DNA of 31,653 nucleotides from a virus (IMGVR_UViG_3300026097_000068:1-31653), one strand, 5' to 3'; numbered from the stretch's first letter, positions 1 through 6,458 are shown. Program-made: numbers and translations. Notes: generated from the sequence alone by a model not told the origin.

Positions 1-169
1 CGTGAATACTAAACCCTTCAGCAGTAAATTCATCGTATCCTTCAAAAGCTTCTTCAAGTGCTGCAAAATATTCTTTTTTATATTTCTGTCGTATTGTAAA
101 GTGTCTACCAGCATAGAACTGATTAAGGCTTGGTGGCTTAGGCAGTAGTAGGTCTATCTCGTTATGCAT
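1..169 (-). CDS. RusA-like Holliday junction resolvase, 3' part missing
   Basis: The first 56 residues are present; the gene runs off the left edge of the window. The N-terminus has the RusA-family opening: a short hydrophobic strand, then LPKPPSLNQFYAG, then a basic stretch (RHFTIRQKYKKEY). RusA proteins are small dimeric endonucleases that cut Holliday junctions and branched phage DNA, and they are common in phage recombination operons. The start ATG at 169 overlaps the end of the upstream nuclease gene by 8 bases, as expected for a coupled operon. The catalytic aspartates of RusA lie beyond the window edge, so activity cannot be judged. The family call rests on the N-terminal motif only. 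Confidence 0.65.
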   Translation of the reverse strand, partial: MHNEIDLLLPKPPSLNQFYAGRHFTIRQKYKKEYFAALEEAFEGYDEFTAEGFSIH

Positions 170-560
170 ATTCTTTGCCATCCTTAATGTTCAAATACCC
201 TACCACTTTATCTACAAACTGACGTTGATTAAAGTGTGAAGTCTTAGGCATACCTCTTGTCTCCCATACAGGTTCTTTTAGCTTAGAGATGTTGAACGCA
301 TAAATACCTTGAGGTGTTTGAGATATGTATACCGCTAGTGTACCGAACTTATTAGCACGAGCTATAAGCTTATCGTACTTAGCTTTCTCTATGAGTAGGT
401 CATCGTAGTGTTTATTGCGACACTTGAGTTCTATGTCTACTCCTGTTTCCAACGAGTAACAATCGTAATGAGAATACTGTCCCTCCGACCATTCTAAGTC
501 AGAGAGATAGTTATTCTTTAGGTGGTCAAATAGCTTGTCCTCGTTCTTCTTCCAACTCAT
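162..560 (-). CDS. Small PD-(D/E)XK-like nuclease (putative)
   Basis: This 132-residue protein has the core pattern of a restriction-endonuclease-like fold. A variable N-terminal helix comes first, then YSLETGVDIELKCRNKHYDD (about residues 36-55), in which D-x-E-x-K supplies the metal-binding and catalytic positions. A strand rich in small residues follows (FGTLAVYISQ, about 72-81). Phage nucleases of this size process recombination or packaging intermediates. It sits between DUF3310 and the RusA-like gene, overlapping each by a few bases, so it belongs to the DNA-metabolism operon. The motif is visible, but the exact subfamily and substrate are not. A non-nuclease member of the fold cannot be excluded. 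Confidence 0.5.
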   Translation of the reverse strand: MSWKKNEDKLFDHLKNNYLSDLEWSEGQYSHYDCYSLETGVDIELKCRNKHYDDLLIEKAKYDKLIARANKFGTLAVYISQTPQGIYAFNISKLKEPVWETRGMPKTSHFNQRQFVDKVVGYLNIKDGKEYA

Positions 561-766
561 TTATATGATTTTATATGCTCTATCTCTCTTTGCAGATGAA
601 CAACAGCTTTCTCTAAATCTTGAAGCATTGGATTTTCTGGCTTTCTTCCTGCTCTTAATAAATAAGCAATGGCTACTCCAACATTGTAATTATCTTCTTG
701 AAAATCAAGAACAACATCCATAGCTTCAATGTTTTTGTAATCCCCTATGTAGTATTTAGGTGTCAT
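557..766 (-). CDS. DUF3310 family protein
   Basis: This 69-residue protein matches the compact phage family DUF3310. It opens with a YYIGDYKNIEAMDVV-type segment, then a VGVAIAYLLRAGRK block and a DLEKAVVHLQREIEHI helix. The family is often found as a small domain next to phage nucleotide-metabolism genes; its biochemical role is not settled. Its start overlaps the stop of the upstream GIY-YIG gene (ATGA arrangement at 763-766), and its end overlaps the next nuclease gene by 4 bases, so translation is probably coupled through the endonuclease. Length and motif order fit the family. Confidence 0.75.
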   Translation of the reverse strand: MTPKYYIGDYKNIEAMDVVLDFQEDNYNVGVAIAYLLRAGRKPENPMLQDLEKAVVHLQREIEHIKSYK

Positions 767-1362
767 ATTCTATAATAGTTTTTAATTTCTGTTTTATCGC
801 ATCTATTTTTTATTGTCTGTACGCTTAATCCTAGCTGCCTAGCCGCTTCGGACATACTGCCGTACTCCTTGCCATTTATCACAACTTGATGGCTGTTTGG
901 GCAAAGGTATCCAGTCTTCCCTTTCTTTGCTATAGACATCTTTATTTTGGTTTCTTCTGAGTGTTTATGAGAAAAACCTTCTCCCCCGTCTGTTATATTG
1001 CAAAGAGGACCTCTGTTGTCTATTCTTTTGCCAAACATATATATATACCACTTCTCAAGTCTTTTTGCATATTCCTCAGAGCAATTATCACATAGTATTA
1101 CGACATCTCTTCCGTGCTTATTTTCTATTTTTGACCAGAAATTATTTCTATTAGTTTTTTCGTAGGGTCTTTTGTGTCTTTGATTAGGAGAACATATACC
1201 TATGTAAAAAGGAATGCCATTTGTTTTCTTTAAATGAGCATAAACAGTCCATTTCCCATAATCTTTTTTCGTCAAATTAAAACTACTGTCTTTGTATTCT
1301 TTTAATCTGCTGATTATGTCGGACTTACAATTGTTTACAATCGAGACTATTATTTCTTCCAT
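763..1362 (-). CDS. GIY-YIG homing endonuclease
   Basis: This is a free-standing homing endonuclease of 199 residues. The GIY-YIG nuclease domain comes first: VYA at about 40-42, YIG at 53-55, a basic patch after it (QRHKRPYEKTNRNN), a likely catalytic Glu at about 103 (RLEKWYIY) and CNITDGGEG near 121-129. A NUMOD3-type DNA-contact motif (KHSEETKIKMSIAKKGK, about 133-149) follows, then a C-terminal NUMOD1-like helix-turn-helix (SMSEAARQLGLSVQTIKNRC, about 169-188). Such enzymes spread their own gene into phages lacking it. The gene sits between an unknown gene and DUF3310 with a 4-base coupling overlap downstream. The DNA around it is more AT-rich than its neighbours, which suggests later arrival. 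All domains look intact. Confidence 0.9.
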   Translation of the reverse strand: MEEIIVSIVNNCKSDIISRLKEYKDSSFNLTKKDYGKWTVYAHLKKTNGIPFYIGICSPNQRHKRPYEKTNRNNFWSKIENKHGRDVVILCDNCSEEYAKRLEKWYIYMFGKRIDNRGPLCNITDGGEGFSHKHSEETKIKMSIAKKGKTGYLCPNSHQVVINGKEYGSMSEAARQLGLSVQTIKNRCDKTEIKNYYRI

Positions 1363-1374
1363 AAGCTAAACTAC

Positions 1375-1650
1375 TCAATCGTCAACTAGGTCAACTTCTA
1401 ATTTATAAATCTTTTTAACAGACTTATTCTCAATTACCATTCTTCCATTAGAAGGGTTGAAGAAAATATACGCCTCAGTTTTTCCAGTGTAGTCCGATAC
1501 ATCAAACTTGAATAGTGTACCATTGATAGAGATATCTCCATCTTCGTTAACTACTATGTCTGTTGCGGATGCTACATTGAACTTTAGATAAGCCCTTACA
1601 AGTTCTGCAAAGGCTTTCTTTCTATCTTTAATCAAGCTGTACTTATCCAT
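1375..1650 (-). CDS. Conserved-looking hypothetical protein (91 aa)
   Basis: I do not recognise this protein. It has a basic N-terminal helix (residues 1-24), then a beta-rich middle with an acidic turn (VVNEDGDISINGTLFKFDV) and an acidic C-terminal end (LEVDLVDD). There are no membrane segments, cysteines or nuclease motifs. Its ATG overlaps the stop codon of the helicase-like gene in a TAATG junction, so it is almost certainly translated by coupling and may serve the same replication step. The homing endonuclease follows after 12 bases. Confidence 0.7.
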   Translation of the reverse strand: MDKYSLIKDRKKAFAELVRAYLKFNVASATDIVVNEDGDISINGTLFKFDVSDYTGKTEAYIFFNPSNGRMVIENKSVKKIYKLEVDLVDD

Positions 1651-2678
1651 TAAAAGTCTAGTTCAGTTTGTTCTTCTTCTTTTTCTATCTCGATAATCTC
1701 TGGAGTATCACGCTTACCATCTTTGCTGATAAACACTTCATCGTTATCGTAATCCATATCGGGGTCTTGATGTGCGAATAGTGGTTTACCATTCTCATCT
1801 TTCTCGTAGTATCTATTCATCATCTTATCGTAGTATAGGGTAACAACACCTAACGCACCTACAATCTTAGGTTTAGCTTTCTGAATAGTAATCTCTACTT
1901 GGTTAGGCTCGTATGGTATTCCGTTTTCGTCTGATAGACCAAAGGGACAGCGCCATATATTTATAATCATAAACCCACGTCTACTCCACATCTGACCTCC
2001 AGCAACCTCGCTCATAGTAGGTTTTGGCACAAATGAGATTCCATCTTTATATTTCGCTTGCATATATTTGGTATGCACTGTTACTACGATGTGCCAGTTC
2101 TTATCAGAAGCGTATTTTCTAAACTTGGACAAGTCTTTACCGATAGCAATGTCATCTCTTACTCCTGCTGATGTATCGTTAGTAATCTCAGTGTAAGGGT
2201 CAACCAGTAAACCTTGAATCTTACCGAAGTCTTGTTCTATGGTTTCTGTGTATTCAAGTACGTTAGAAGCTGTAACATCTCTAAGACCGCCATCAATGAT
2301 ATAAAACCTAGAGTTGATAAAGTCTATTCCTTTTTGAACCTCTTCGTCTGTAGCTGTAATCTTATCATTAATCATTATAGGCTTACGCAGATACACCCAT
2401 AGAAGCTCAGAAAACACATCTGCTGGACTACCAGTCTCTGGAGTGAACATCGCCCATCTCCATCCATTAAACTCTGCTGTATTCACTAATAATTCAAAGG
2501 CAAACTGAGACTTACCTTGATGCGGAGAAGCATATATATAAGTAGTGCTACCAAGCTTCATAGAATACTTTTTATACAAGGAAGGTAGACCTGTATAAGC
2601 GCCTCTCTTTACACCTCCGTTTCTGATTTTAAAAATTGATTCCTTGACATCATCTGCTGTAAATACTGTTCTCTTCAT
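1650..2678 (-). CDS. DnaB-like replicative helicase / RecA-fold ATPase
   Basis: This 342-residue RecA-fold ATPase is best described as a DnaB C-terminal-like helicase or AAA_25-type protein. A P-loop variant, ASPHQGKS, lies at residues 50-57 after a hydrophobic strand (TTYIY). MFTPETGS (about 77-84) sits where DnaB proteins carry the E-M strand. Walker B is LLVDPY, with the Asp at 160. VVTVHTKYM is in the position of the sensor strand. The C-terminus is an acidic tail ending TELDF. It lacks the N-terminal domain of full-length DnaB (usually over 400 residues), so it may work with a separate primase or loader outside the window. Its start overlaps the upstream HNH gene by 29 bases and its stop overlaps the next ATG. 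Confidence 0.75.
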   Translation of the reverse strand: MKRTVFTADDVKESIFKIRNGGVKRGAYTGLPSLYKKYSMKLGSTTYIYASPHQGKSQFAFELLVNTAEFNGWRWAMFTPETGSPADVFSELLWVYLRKPIMINDKITATDEEVQKGIDFINSRFYIIDGGLRDVTASNVLEYTETIEQDFGKIQGLLVDPYTEITNDTSAGVRDDIAIGKDLSKFRKYASDKNWHIVVTVHTKYMQAKYKDGISFVPKPTMSEVAGGQMWSRRGFMIINIWRCPFGLSDENGIPYEPNQVEITIQKAKPKIVGALGVVTLYYDKMMNRYYEKDENGKPLFAHQDPDMDYDNDEVFISKDGKRDTPEIIEIEKEEEQTELDF

Positions 2679-3234
2679 ACTTATTTGACTTTCTTAAATT
2701 ATCTCTTGCTGTTAGTAACTGTAAATTTGAGTAATGATTTAGTATTATTAAATCAACCTCGTCTTTAGCGAACGATATAGGGATTATATGGTCGATGTGA
2801 TAATTTCCCCTATTTCGTATAAAATCTATCCTTTGTTCCCTAGGTAAAGTTAGTAGTAGGTGTACTATAAAGCTTTCGTAATCACAACCTATTATCTCAT
2901 AAGTTCTAGATTTCTTACTCATACCATAATTACTTAGGTATTGAGACACCATTGACCTTACATTGCACTTGATTCGGTAAAACAAATCATTGTCTCTCCT
3001 TTCTTTTCTTCTTTTAGCTTGCTTCGGATTAACAGTTTGTTTGTTCTGGTAATAATACCTCAAAGACCTATCCCTGTTATATTTAGGGTTTTGTTCATAT
3101 CGCTTCCTTGCTGATGCATTCTTACAAGATTTACAAACATAAGAGTATCCATCATTAACGCCAGCTCGTCTCCCAAATTCTGAACAGTCTTTGATTTCTT
3201 TGCAAGTGCTACAGGTCTTATTCACTCTCTCCAA
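2650..3234 (-). CDS. HNH homing endonuclease
   Basis: This 194-residue HNH nuclease has an N-terminal treble-clef or zinc-ribbon module. CSTC at residues 8-11 pairs with CKSC at 34-37, followed by a highly basic stretch (about 43-80). The C-terminal HNH core reads YHIDHIIPISFA (catalytic His-Asp-His at about 146-149), then NHYSNLQLLTARDNLRKSNK with the structural Asn residues. This layout (zinc knuckle, basic linker, HNH) is common among phage homing or orphan HNH enzymes. It is wedged between an unknown gene (17-base overlap) and the helicase gene (29-base overlap). Overlaps this long are unusual for operon design and fit a mobile gene that invaded the junction. All catalytic residues appear intact. 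Confidence 0.9.
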   Translation of the reverse strand: MERVNKTCSTCKEIKDCSEFGRRAGVNDGYSYVCKSCKNASARKRYEQNPKYNRDRSLRYYYQNKQTVNPKQAKRRKERRDNDLFYRIKCNVRSMVSQYLSNYGMSKKSRTYEIIGCDYESFIVHLLLTLPREQRIDFIRNRGNYHIDHIIPISFAKDEVDLIILNHYSNLQLLTARDNLRKSNKYEENSIYSR

Positions 3235-3544
3235 ACTCTTTACTATATTCGCTCTCTTTGTGTGTAAAGCTTTTGCTTATCTCCTTTCTATAGAACTCCT
3301 TCTGTACATAGAAATCGTAGTTAGCTTTACCTGTAAGTCCTACAAAGGACATTATCTTGGCTATCATCTCTGGATTACGATTAATATGGTCAAGAGACTT
3401 TGCTCTTGTAACAAACTGAAAGGGTCTGTCCTTTGTACCTTGGTACATATTGGTGTATCCGTTACCACGCTTCTTCTTCCAAGCAAGGCGTACACCAACG
3501 TCATAAATCATTTGCCCTTCTTGGGGCTGTTGCTCTTGTTCCAT
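3218..3544 (-). CDS. Hypothetical protein (108 aa)
   Basis: I do not recognise this protein. It is charged, with a Gln/Glu-rich N-terminus (MEQEQQPQEGQ), a basic patch (WKKKRGNGY, about 22-30), a segment rich in aromatic residues (YDFYVQKEFYRKEI) and an acidic C-terminal tail. The tail ends inside the overlap with the HNH gene, so its last few residues may be read-through sequence created when the endonuclease gene arrived. The start overlaps the small basic protein gene at 3508-3648 by 37 bases in another frame. No membrane segments or metal ligands are seen. Position suggests a replication accessory role, but this is only inference. Confidence 0.65.
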   Translation of the reverse strand: MEQEQQPQEGQMIYDVGVRLAWKKKRGNGYTNMYQGTKDRPFQFVTRAKSLDHINRNPEMIAKIMSFVGLTGKANYDFYVQKEFYRKEISKSFTHKESEYSKEFGESE

Positions 3545-3648
3545 TTATTTATCTGTTTGAGTTTCTTAGCTTTTCTCTTCTTGCGTTGAGACTTTATGTT
3601 ATCAAAGTACTCACGCTCCCAATTATCTTCGTGAGGTATAAACTTCAT
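3508..3648 (-). CDS. Small basic hypothetical protein (46 aa)
   Basis: This is a 46-codon reading frame starting MKFIPHEDNWEREYF. The second half is a lysine/arginine-rich helix (SQRKKRKAKKLKQINKWNK) and the end is SNSPKKGK. The start ATG at 3648 shares its first base with the TGA stop of the preceding gene (TGATG junction), the same coupling seen elsewhere in this operon, which is the main reason to call it. It overlaps the next gene by 37 bases. The charge suggests binding to nucleic acid or to an acidic partner. No known family is recognised. Confidence 0.5.
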   Translation of the reverse strand: MKFIPHEDNWEREYFDNIKSQRKKRKAKKLKQINKWNKSNSPKKGK

Positions 3649-3842
3649 CACATCTTTATTAATCGTAACCTTCTCTGATACTTACGGATAAGTAGTGCTG
3701 AGTTGGTTAGTTGGTTTTGTACGTCTTCACTCCATCCAAATCTACTTGCTTGAATAGATAAATTTACATTGTCTATCATCAGCATATCAAGGTACTTTTG
3801 AACTTCCCTCATATGCTTACGCTTTCTAATTAACTTATTCAT
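3648..3842 (-). CDS. Small basic helical hypothetical protein (64 aa)
   Basis: This protein is strongly basic and predicted helical: an N-terminal KLIRKRKHMREVQKYLDML and a C-terminal LIRKYQRRLRLIKM frame a short polar middle (SIQASRFGWSEDVQNQ). It has no cysteines or membrane segment. Its ATG overlaps the end of the MazG-like gene by 8 bases and its stop forms a TGATG junction with the following small gene, so it lies within a coupled run. Function is unknown. Confidence 0.6.
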   Translation of the reverse strand: MNKLIRKRKHMREVQKYLDMLMIDNVNLSIQASRFGWSEDVQNQLTNSALLIRKYQRRLRLIKM

Positions 3843-4140
3843 CGTCTTTAATAAATACTCCGTCTACTGTTTTACCCGTACGGTTAGAGATTGTAGCATA
3901 AGCCATAGCAAGAGATGTTACTGGGTCTAAGCCTAGTTGTTCAGCCAAGATGATTAAGGTCACTAGAGTGTCTCCTAGAGCATCCTCAGCCTCTACCATA
4001 TCTTGACGTGCAATAGCACCTGCTAACTCACCAACCTCTTCGGTTACTTTTAAGAATTGTCTGTTGCGGTTTGAAGGGTCCAGCAAGTCTCTGTTACTTG
4101 CCCATAGCTTTACTGCTTGTTGTAGTTGTTCAAATTTCAT
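3835..4140 (-). CDS. MazG-like nucleoside triphosphate pyrophosphohydrolase
   Basis: This 101-residue all-alpha protein carries the MazG signature. The first metal-binding helix is KVTEEVGELAGAIAR (Glu at about 34, 35 and 38). The second is EAEDALGDTLVTLIILAEQLG (Glu/Asp at about 52-53 and Asp 57). A C-terminal LAMAYATISNRTGK segment closes the four-helix bundle. These enzymes hydrolyse NTPs or dNTPs to the monophosphate and pyrophosphate. In phages they may adjust nucleotide pools or act on (p)ppGpp-linked signalling, though this role is debated. All the usual acidic ligands are present, so it should be active. It sits in the DNA-metabolism operon, which fits a nucleotide role. Confidence 0.85.
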   Translation of the reverse strand: MKFEQLQQAVKLWASNRDLLDPSNRNRQFLKVTEEVGELAGAIARQDMVEAEDALGDTLVTLIILAEQLGLDPVTSLAMAYATISNRTGKTVDGVFIKDDE

Positions 4141-4147
4141 AGTGTAT

Positions 4148-4648
4148 CTATTTCTCGTTAATAAAGTCTTCTACCATTGTTTCAAGAACTGTTGTTCTTA
4201 GCTTACGTCCTGTGATTTCGTTTACTGCAAACTGCATAGCCATTAGTAAATCTTGTTCGGTGTAGCGCTTGTAGTTATCTTTTTTAAACTCATATACCTT
4301 ACGTTGCTCCTCGTGGTATCTATTTAAAAACTCCTCTAATAATGGCTTTACACGTTCATCAGAAATGTTCTCCCGAAGAATGTTTAACAAGTCATAGTTA
4401 GGTACATTCTCAGCCTTTTTGTTTCTTATCACAAAGTCAGCTGTAAATGGTCTTGGCTCTCTAAAGACTTCTAATGCGCTTATGCAACCATTAGAATCTG
4501 TTTCTACCCAATCTTCCGTAGACTCTATAAGATGCTCTCTAAAGGTATCTCCGTCTGTTATAGACAGCCTTACATCACCCAGTGTTGCGTAGTTCTTGTT
4601 GAACCCTTTATGGTTTATTACAGTTACTAATGTTCTTTTTGTTTCCAT
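4148..4648 (-). CDS. Hypothetical protein (166 aa)
   Basis: I do not recognise this protein. The N-terminal half (1-75) is beta-rich, with an acidic loop (DGDTFREHLIESTEDWVETDSN, about 32-53). The C-terminal half is helical and charged (LLNILRENISDERVKPLLEEFLNRYHEE, then DLLMAMQFAVNEITGRKL), suggesting two domains. There are no cysteine pairs, P-loop or membrane segments. The start abuts the stop of the preceding gene (TAATG-type junction at 4646-4650), so it is co-translated with the repeat protein upstream. Its function may relate to the MazG-like enzyme directly downstream, but nothing in the sequence proves this. Confidence 0.65.
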   Translation of the reverse strand: METKRTLVTVINHKGFNKNYATLGDVRLSITDGDTFREHLIESTEDWVETDSNGCISALEVFREPRPFTADFVIRNKKAENVPNYDLLNILRENISDERVKPLLEEFLNRYHEEQRKVYEFKKDNYKRYTEQDLLMAMQFAVNEITGRKLRTTVLETMVEDFINEK

Positions 4649-4911
4649 TACTTATTGGTGTTAAATGATTCAAACTCTTCTTTACTTACAGCTTCACGTC
4701 CGATAATGTAACCCCCTTCTGAATTCTTGTAGGTCAAAATGTTGCCAAATTCATCAACGGTACACTCGTAACAAAATCCTTCTGAATTCTTGTAGCTCAA
4801 CTCGTTTCCCTTCTCATCGTAGGTAAGTTCAAACCATTCTCCATTATCTTTCTCTACTCTCTTGAAAGAAACTACATCCGATTTCTTGTGATAACGTGTT
4901 ATTGTTTTCAT
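4648..4911 (-). CDS. Hypothetical protein with two 21-residue repeats
   Basis: This 87-residue protein contains two tandem units of about 21 residues. Each has the form (Y/V)DE(K/F)GN-x-L-(S/T)-YKNSEG, at about residues 31-44 and 52-65. The DNA for the YKNSEG part is identical over 18 bases in both copies (4715-4732 and 4778-4795), 63 bases apart, so the repeat is a recent in-frame duplication. The D-x-x-G-N turn resembles YD or Rhs-type beta-hairpin repeats, although those proteins are much larger. The leader upstream of its start is one of the repeated elements of this cluster. Function is unknown. Confidence 0.65.
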   Translation of the reverse strand: MKTITRYHKKSDVVSFKRVEKDNGEWFELTYDEKGNELSYKNSEGFCYECTVDEFGNILTYKNSEGGYIIGREAVSKEEFESFNTNK

Positions 4912-4923
4912 CTCTCTTTGGTG

Positions 4924-5205
4924 TTAAAGGTTATAAAATTGTTTTGTCTTAATTACTTCTCCGTTTACAAGAATTTGTCGTAACCCTCTATCATTACCTA
5001 TACCTATTTGTTTATGAGCTGGATGAGCATCTACAAATGCACCATCAATCGGGTTCCAATGGATTCTACTTTTCCAAGGAGTCCTTGTTTCAATCGGCAT
5101 AGAGAGTTTTACTTCATCAGCGGCATATAGTTTGTTTCCAACACTATCTTTTCCAAGATAGTATTTTAGTTTATGTCGCTTTTTGAATTCTCTAAAAGAT
5201 GTCAT
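4924..5205 (-). CDS. Hypothetical protein (93 aa)
   Basis: I do not recognise this protein. It is basic at the N-terminus (MTSFREFKKRHKLKYYLGK) and then forms short beta-type segments rich in aromatic and histidine residues (TPWKSRIHWNPIDGAFVDAHPAHKQ), ending VIKTKQFYNL. The start at 5205 forms an ATGA overlap with the stop of the small gene upstream. Its stop codon lies inside the repeated leader of the next gene. It is one of four consecutive small genes that share nearly the same upstream sequence. Function is unknown. Confidence 0.6.
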   Translation of the reverse strand: MTSFREFKKRHKLKYYLGKDSVGNKLYAADEVKLSMPIETRTPWKSRIHWNPIDGAFVDAHPAHKQIGIGNDRGLRQILVNGEVIKTKQFYNL

Positions 5206-5351
5206 CTCTCTTTGGTGTTAAAGGTTTCTTCATAAACTTTATTAAGCAACATCGTCCAAATAGGTAACTCTTCTTTAGTAGTTACTATTGGTGTGTACTC
5301 ACATCTTTCAAGTTTCTCTGCTACTTGGTTTAATAATTCTTGTCTTTTCAT
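5202..5351 (-). CDS. Small hypothetical protein (49 aa)
   Basis: This is a 49-codon frame starting MKRQELLNQVAEKLERCEY and ending EETFNTKER. It has an amphipathic N-terminal helix and one cysteine. Both ends form ATGA overlaps with the flanking genes (5348-5351 and 5202-5205), which is strong positional support for translation. Its last codons (TFNTKER) are the coding reading of the repeated leader element of the next gene, so that element doubles as coding sequence here. No family is recognised. Confidence 0.6.
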   Translation of the reverse strand: MKRQELLNQVAEKLERCEYTPIVTTKEELPIWTMLLNKVYEETFNTKER

Positions 5352-5554
5352 TTTTCTTTTGTTTTAAAGGTTTCTACTACTGGAGCAAAACTTTGGACTA
5401 CCTCTCCCTTTACCCAAACTGAACCATTAAACTCTTGATACATTACTTTAGGTTTCCAAAACTGCCACCAGCGAGGTGAGGATTCAACAACAAAGGTTGT
5501 TTCTAATCTGTTCCATCCGTTTAAGGATTCTGTTACTTCAAATTTTGTTTTCAT
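5348..5554 (-). CDS. Small hypothetical protein (68 aa), Trp-rich
   Basis: I do not recognise this protein. The centre is rich in tryptophan (SSPRWWQFWKPKVMYQEFNGSVW, roughly 25-47), flanked by beta-type strands, and the C-terminus is FAPVVETFKTKEK. Its C-terminal FKTKEK resembles the FNTKER tail of the next gene because both are read from related copies of the repeated leader. It is the first gene of the repeat-leader cluster, after 126 bases of noncoding DNA. Function is unknown. Confidence 0.6.
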   Translation of the reverse strand: MKTKFEVTESLNGWNRLETTFVVESSPRWWQFWKPKVMYQEFNGSVWVKGEVVQSFAPVVETFKTKEK

Positions 5555-5680
5555 TTCTCTTTTGTTGTTAAAGGTTTTATGTAAATAAAATTCGTTTTTC
5601 TTATCATACCCCTACACCTTTGTAAAGGTTATTAATGCCAATAATCTGTAATACTGGCAAAAGTTAGTATGCGCCTATTT
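5555..5680 (-). other. Noncoding gap with imperfect inverted repeats
   Basis: These 126 bases lie between the zinc-ribbon microprotein gene and the repeat-leader cluster. On the minus strand they hold an imperfect inverted repeat with GCCA and TGGC ends (about 5638-5659) and a CCTTT/AAAGG dyad near 5621-5632. Either could be a weak hairpin or operator for the small-gene cluster. No clear TAnnTTTG promoter is visible. Confidence 0.3.
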
Positions 5681-5830
5681 TTATTCAGTTGCGCTTGTTT
5701 TTACATAGTTGGATACTCTACATACAGAGCAGAGTCTTTTACCTTCCAGCGATAAGGTTAGCTTTGGGATGTGGTGTGTGTCTTTCTTGCACCTACTACA
5801 ATACTGCATACCTTCTTCAGTTACTTTCAT
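5681..5830 (-). CDS. Zinc-ribbon microprotein (49 aa)
   Basis: This is a 49-codon frame beginning MKVTEEGMQYCSRCKKDTHH. CSRC (residues 11-14) and CSVC (34-37) are spaced as in a classical zinc ribbon, with two histidines after the first knuckle and basic residues around both. The last residues are VSNYVKTSATE. Small phage zinc ribbons of this type often bind nucleic acid or RNA polymerase, but nothing here fixes the partner. The four-cysteine pattern in so short a frame is unlikely by chance, and the ATG has an A-rich upstream region. Confidence 0.65.
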   Translation of the reverse strand: MKVTEEGMQYCSRCKKDTHHIPKLTLSLEGKRLCSVCRVSNYVKTSATE

Positions 5831-5939
5831 TTCAGTTGTAAAGTTTTTCTTTACTACTCATTAATGGTACAAATAAGCATCATTCTGTCGCTTTAAATGA
5901 ACATTATTGCGATATGCAATATTGCTGTTGTTCTGTACA

Positions 5940-6059
5940 TCAAGGTGTACAATCTGGATAAGTGCAGTTGTTGTTTAGTCTGCAACTTTCACCTTCTCTT
6001 TTAATGTGCTCACACCTCTTGTTGGTGTCAACTATTTTGTGCAATTTACTTGACATCAT
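5940..6059 (-). CDS. Cysteine-rich microprotein (39 aa)
   Basis: This is a 39-codon frame with two adjacent start ATGs. From about residue 16 on it reads CEHIKREGESC, then LNNNCTYPDCTP, giving four cysteines and a histidine that could hold one zinc ion. The first 15 residues are polar. The gene lies alone between the putative terminator after the SSB-tip gene and the zinc-ribbon gene. Its short length makes the call less certain, but the cysteine pattern and lack of internal stops support it. Function is unknown. Confidence 0.45.
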   Translation of the reverse strand: MMSSKLHKIVDTNKRCEHIKREGESCRLNNNCTYPDCTP

Positions 6060-6122
6060 TGTGAAGATTTAAGGTTCATCGTTGTGAGGATTTGAGCCGT
6101 TTAGCTTACTTAATTGGCTCAT

Positions 6123-6164
6123 AAGAAAGGGGGACACTACCTTGTCCGCAGTAATGTACCCCCC
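6123..6164 (-). terminator. Putative intrinsic terminator after the SSB-tip gene
   Basis: On the minus strand a GGGGG run with GTAC lies at 6156-6164 and pairs with GTCCCCC at 6129-6135 (one bulge), followed by a T-rich stretch (TTTCTTAT). A competing inner hairpin, GGACA/TGTCC, is also perfect, at 6132-6136 and 6143-6147. It sits about 50 bases downstream of the SSB-tip gene and could reduce transcription into the small-gene cluster. Confidence 0.45.
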
Positions 6165-6215
6165 TATCCTAATCATTTTAAAAAGTATTATATGCTATAA
6201 AATAAATACTACTCC

Positions 6216-6458
6216 TTAGAAAGGCATTGCATCTGAGTCGTTTACAGCGGTAGCTTTAGAAGCTCCTTTGTATTCGCCTTGAATCTGGATGTACTTACCG
6301 CCATCACGCTTACCTTTGATTTCTAGGTTTACCCAACCCATATCGTTTTTAGCGTTGTTTAGCTTCTCAAAATCTTGAGGACCAAAAGATACCTTAACGA
6401 TTTCTCCGTACTGAGTAGTTACTACGTTGGTCTTACCAACAAATACTTTGTCTGACAT
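6216..6458 (-). CDS. Small protein with SSB-like acidic C-terminal tip
   Basis: This 80-residue protein is mostly beta (VFVGKTNVVTTQYGEIVKVSFG, then GWVNLEIKGKRDGGKYIQIQGEY) and ends in a disordered linker plus DSDAMPF. That acidic-hydrophobic tip closely resembles the D-D-x-P-F tail by which bacterial SSB recruits partner proteins. The body is too short for a canonical OB-fold SSB (about 110 residues or more), so it may be a reduced ssDNA-binding protein or a decoy that displays the SSB tail. Its place beside the exonuclease, annealing protein and DnaA-like genes fits a role on single-stranded DNA. The tip is seen directly; the function is inferred. Confidence 0.6.
   Translation of the reverse strand: MSDKVFVGKTNVVTTQYGEIVKVSFGPQDFEKLNNAKNDMGWVNLEIKGKRDGGKYIQIQGEYKGASKATAVNDSDAMPF

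Larger units (their letters stand above)
4909..5576 (-). repeat. Family of repeated gene-start leaders (4 good copies)
   Basis: Read on the minus strand, nearly the same sequence, CCTTTAACACCAAAGAGAG followed by ATG, precedes successive genes. Copies lie at 4909-4932 and 5203-5226 (identical over 24 bases, including the start codon), and diverged copies at 5349-5372 and 5552-5576. A degenerate copy sits at 4646-4668. The conserved part covers the purine-rich initiation region and the end of the gene before it. This suggests repeated duplication of a gene-start unit, or selection on a shared initiation or processing signal. Confidence 0.75.
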
